Of a stretch of DNA of 64,000 nucleotides, positions 61,729 to 64,000 are shown one piece after another. The notes beneath the pieces were generated by a model. The model was not told the origin of the DNA, made no database searches, and worked only from the letters and a program-made list of their open reading frames with translations. The stretch is from Oscillospiraceae bacterium (GTDB taxonomy: Bacteria; Bacillota; Clostridia; Oscillospirales; Ruminococcaceae). The stretch spans positions 1 through 64,000 of the forward strand of contig JAFXGY010000007.1 in assembly GCA_017536625.1 (NCBI GenBank). The letters run 5' to 3'. The first letter of the stretch is position 1. Every line of letters begins with the position of its first letter. The translations under genes and the position numbers were made by a program.

Positions 61729-63717
61729 TCAGATTTTAACTTTAAGAAGCCTGAGCGACCAAAGAACGGTGATAAGGCAAACGCCCACATCCGCAAAAAC
61801 CGCAAGCCATATCGGGGCATATCCCAAAGCACCGAGAATGAGCACCGCAACCTTTACCGCCATGATGAAAATCACGTTCTGGCGAACGCAGGTCATTATC
61901 TTTTTCGCAATGGCGACTGCCTTCGGCAAAGCGGCAATGCCGCCTTTCATAAGAACGATATCCGCGGATTCTATGGCGGCGTCGGTTCCCATGCCCATTG
62001 CGGCGCCGATATCCGCAGCCGCGAGCACCGGAGCATCGTTTATGCCGTCGCCGGTGAAAACGGTCGTTCCGCTTTTCTTGATTTCCTCGATTTTTCCGAC
62101 TTTATCTTCCGGCATAAGGGAAGCATAATATCCGTCAACGCCGCATTCCTTCGCCGTTTTCGCGGCTGCGTGCTCATTATCTCCGGTGAGCATAAAGCTG
62201 TGTTCAATTCCCAGTTCGCGAAGTTTCGCAAGAGATTCCTTCGCTTCTTCGCGGATGGTATCTTCGAGGAAAATATAGCCCGCATATACGGAATCGATTG
62301 CAATATAAAGATTTGCGCCGTTTTCTTCCGGAAGCAGGATTCCTTCGTGCTCAAAAAGTTTTTTGTTGCCGCAGATAATTCTTTTTCCGTCAAAATTGAT
62401 GCTCACGCCTTCGCCCGCTGTTTCGGAAGGATCTTCTCCCACGGGGATTTCAATTCCCATTTCTTCCGCTTTTGCCAAAACGCATTTTGCGATGGGGTGG
62501 TCAGAAAGAGCTTCTGCCGCTGCCGCAAAGCGAAGAACTTCTTCTTCAGCATATCCTTCTGCGGTTTTTATTTCCGCAACGCGAAGAATTCCGGAAGTAA
62601 GGGTTCCGGTTTTATCGAAAACCGCATTTTTTACGTTTGCAAGTCTTTCGCAATATTCTGAACCTTTAATAATTACGCCGTTTTTGGAAGCGGAACCGAT
62701 TCCCGCAAAATAAGCAAGAGGAATTGAAAGCACCAATGCGCAAGGACAGCTGGAAACAAGGAAAACAAGCGCTCTGTGCGCGCTTTCGGAAAAATCAAGC
62801 CAGCCGAAAAGCAGCGGAACCGCAAAAACAAGAATCGCAAGAACGATTACGATTGGGGTATAAATTTCGGAAAAACGGGTTATAAATTTTTCAGTTGCGC
62901 CTTTTTTGGCGGAAGCGCCTTCGACCATTTCGATGATTCTTGCAGCGGCGGAATCGCCGTATCCGCTGACGGTTTTTCCTCTGACGGGATTTCCAAGAAC
63001 GACGCATCCGGCTTTAAGGATTCCTTCCTTTTCAATATATACCGGAAGGCTTTCGCCGGTAAGTGCGGAAGCATCCGCCGTTGCTCCTTCGGAAAGGACT
63101 TTACAGTCCAGCGGAACTCTTTCGCCGACTTTTACGATAATTTCTGTTCCGATCTCAACGTTTTTTGCCGGAACGGATTCGATATCCCCATCCTTCGGGC
63201 AGATGATATTCGCGGTATCCGGTCTGATATCCGCAAGGGCGGCAATATTTTTTTTGGAACGGGCCACCGCAAGGCCTTCGAGATTTTCGCCAAAGGTGAA
63301 AAGCAGGGCAACCATCGTTCCTTCAACATATTCACCGATAAGAAAAGCGGCAACTACCGCAATGGACATAAGTGTTTCTTCCCCGAAGTGGAAATGCAAA
63401 AGGTCTTCGAACCCTTCTTTAAGCACTTCCCTTCCCGCAACAAGGGTTACAATAAGACAGATTACCATTGCAAAAGGCTTCAGAAAGGGGATAAAACTCA
63501 GCGCAAAAATAGCCGCGCAGATTCCGGTTATTATAAGTTCCTTTTTTATTTCATCCGTTTCTTTTCCGCCGTGGCAGGCACAGGAATGATCGTGACAGCC
63601 GCAATGTTCGCCATGGCAATGGTCATGTTCGTGATGATGTTCATGTTCACAGACACATTCATGCCCGTGATGATTTCCATGGCAGCAGCATTCTTTTTCG
63701 TGGCAATGTTCCGACAT
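61729..63717 (-). CDS. Zn/Cd-type P1B ATPase with His/Cys-rich N terminus
   Basis: A 662-residue heavy-metal-exporting ATPase. The first ~52 residues are extremely rich in His and Cys (for example HHEHDHCHGEHCGC) and replace the usual HMA metal-binding domains. The core has about eight transmembrane segments, the metal-binding CPC in SSCPCALVLS, the phosphorylation site DKTGT, the LSDHPIAK motif and the late FTGDGINDAPVL hinge. CPC with a preceding Ser and the His-rich tail suggest Zn, Cd or Co. The ATG at 63717 follows AGGAGG. It lies 4 bases after an ArsR-family gene that probably controls it. Confidence 0.95.
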   Translation of the reverse strand: MSEHCHEKECCCHGNHHGHECVCEHEHHHEHDHCHGEHCGCHDHSCACHGGKETDEIKKELIITGICAAIFALSFIPFLKPFAMVICLIVTLVAGREVLKEGFEDLLHFHFGEETLMSIAVVAAFLIGEYVEGTMVALLFTFGENLEGLAVARSKKNIAALADIRPDTANIICPKDGDIESVPAKNVEIGTEIIVKVGERVPLDCKVLSEGATADASALTGESLPVYIEKEGILKAGCVVLGNPVRGKTVSGYGDSAAARIIEMVEGASAKKGATEKFITRFSEIYTPIVIVLAILVFAVPLLFGWLDFSESAHRALVFLVSSCPCALVLSIPLAYFAGIGSASKNGVIIKGSEYCERLANVKNAVFDKTGTLTSGILRVAEIKTAEGYAEEEVLRFAAAAEALSDHPIAKCVLAKAEEMGIEIPVGEDPSETAGEGVSINFDGKRIICGNKKLFEHEGILLPEENGANLYIAIDSVYAGYIFLEDTIREEAKESLAKLRELGIEHSFMLTGDNEHAAAKTAKECGVDGYYASLMPEDKVGKIEEIKKSGTTVFTGDGINDAPVLAAADIGAAMGMGTDAAIESADIVLMKGGIAALPKAVAIAKKIMTCVRQNVIFIMAVKVAVLILGALGYAPIWLAVFADVGVCLITVLWSLRLLKVKI

Positions 63718-63721
63718 TTTT

Positions 63722-64000
63722 TCAGCCCTCCTCAACGTGCGAAATTCCGGTGCAGAGAATGGCGCCGATATGGGCGTCATCAAGGGAATAATAAATTTGC
63801 TTCCCTTCCCTGCGGTTTTTGATGAGCCTTGCGGCTTTCAGCACCGAAAGCTGGTGAGAAACTGCGGACTGGCTCATTTCGAGAAGATCGCAAAGACAGC
63901 AGACGCACATTTCTCCTTCGGAAAGAGCCGCAAGAATTCTTATTCTTGTTTTATCGCCGAAAACTTTGAAGACCTCCGCGGTTTTTTCAAGAATTTCTTC
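63722..64000 (-). CDS. ArsR/SmtB-family metal-responsive repressor, 5' end cut
   Basis: A winged helix-turn-helix repressor; 92 residues are visible and the N terminus is beyond the window edge. The visible N-terminal part reads KVFGDKTRIRILAALSEG, the recognition helix is SQSAVSHQLSVLKAARLI, and the wing GKQIYYSL. Two metal-site groups show: CVCCLCDL in the alpha-3 region and Asp/His residues near the C terminus (DDAHIGAILCTGISHVEE), a CadC/SmtB-like mix. It precedes the ATPase by 4 bases and presumably represses the pair until Zn or Cd rises. Confidence 0.93.
   Translation of the reverse strand, partial: EEILEKTAEVFKVFGDKTRIRILAALSEGEMCVCCLCDLLEMSQSAVSHQLSVLKAARLIKNRREGKQIYYSLDDAHIGAILCTGISHVEEG

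Overview
This window looks like a chromosomal segment of an anaerobic Clostridia-class Firmicute, probably an uncultured gut Oscillospiraceae/Ruminococcaceae-type organism. Supporting signs are the class III anaerobic ribonucleotide reductase, type III glutamine synthetase, the class 1B dihydroorotate dehydrogenase pair PyrD/PyrK, strong AGGAGG ribosome sites, TTGACA-17-TATAAT promoters, a preQ1 riboswitch in front of queT, an S-box in front of metK, a DUF1836 protein, several XRE regulators with membrane segments and a dockerin-tailed secreted protein. No rRNA, tRNA, CRISPR array, prophage or complete insertion sequence was seen. Coding is dense. TTA, CTA and TCA codons are almost absent from the long genes, which leaves very long spurious antisense frames.

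Layout. 1-15 kb: a kinase-like ATPase, gap, queT with a preQ1-I riboswitch candidate, a PdaB-like deacetylase, a small helical protein, glnN, an XRE-TPR regulator, metK under a SAM-I riboswitch, an EEP/VanZ pair, a DtxR/MntR-type regulator, two membrane XRE regulators, and a MerR regulator with its probable target, a diaminopentanoate-dehydrogenase-like enzyme. 15-22 kb: the conserved translation operon rimP-nusA-ylxR-L7Ae-infB-rbfA-nrnA-truB. 22-26 kb: nrdD-nrdG-traX. 26-30 kb: a wall-anchored 5'-nucleotidase fused to a HAD phosphatase, and a Na/Ca exchanger. 30-41 kb: a VanY/RsmE/CBM9-like operon, lipoproteins, DegV, DUF1836, NUDIX, a DHHW lipoprotein, a GT4 glycosyltransferase and a third membrane XRE regulator.

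41-50 kb: the pyrimidine operon pyrC-carB-pyrK-pyrD-pyrF-pyrE-pyrB, preceded by a promoter and a PyrR-type attenuator. carA is absent from it, and PyrB carries the PyrI zinc domain at its C terminus. 51-59 kb: a secreted protein of about 2,590 residues with ABAB repeat modules, OB-like domains, a PHP phosphoesterase domain, an InlB-type repeat and a dockerin. 59-64 kb: YibE/F, an M14 peptidase, an ADP-ribose-type NUDIX hydrolase, and a CadA/ZntA ATPase with a His/Cys-rich N terminus downstream of an ArsR repressor cut by the window edge.

The features most worth following are the MerR operator pair with a 19-bp-spaced target promoter, the PyrB-PyrI zinc fusion, the giant PHP/dockerin protein, the TraX gene that appears to start at ACG, the kinase-like protein without a phospho-accepting histidine, and a GAGCACGG octamer that recurs and is paired in two terminators. 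None amounts to a proven new system.
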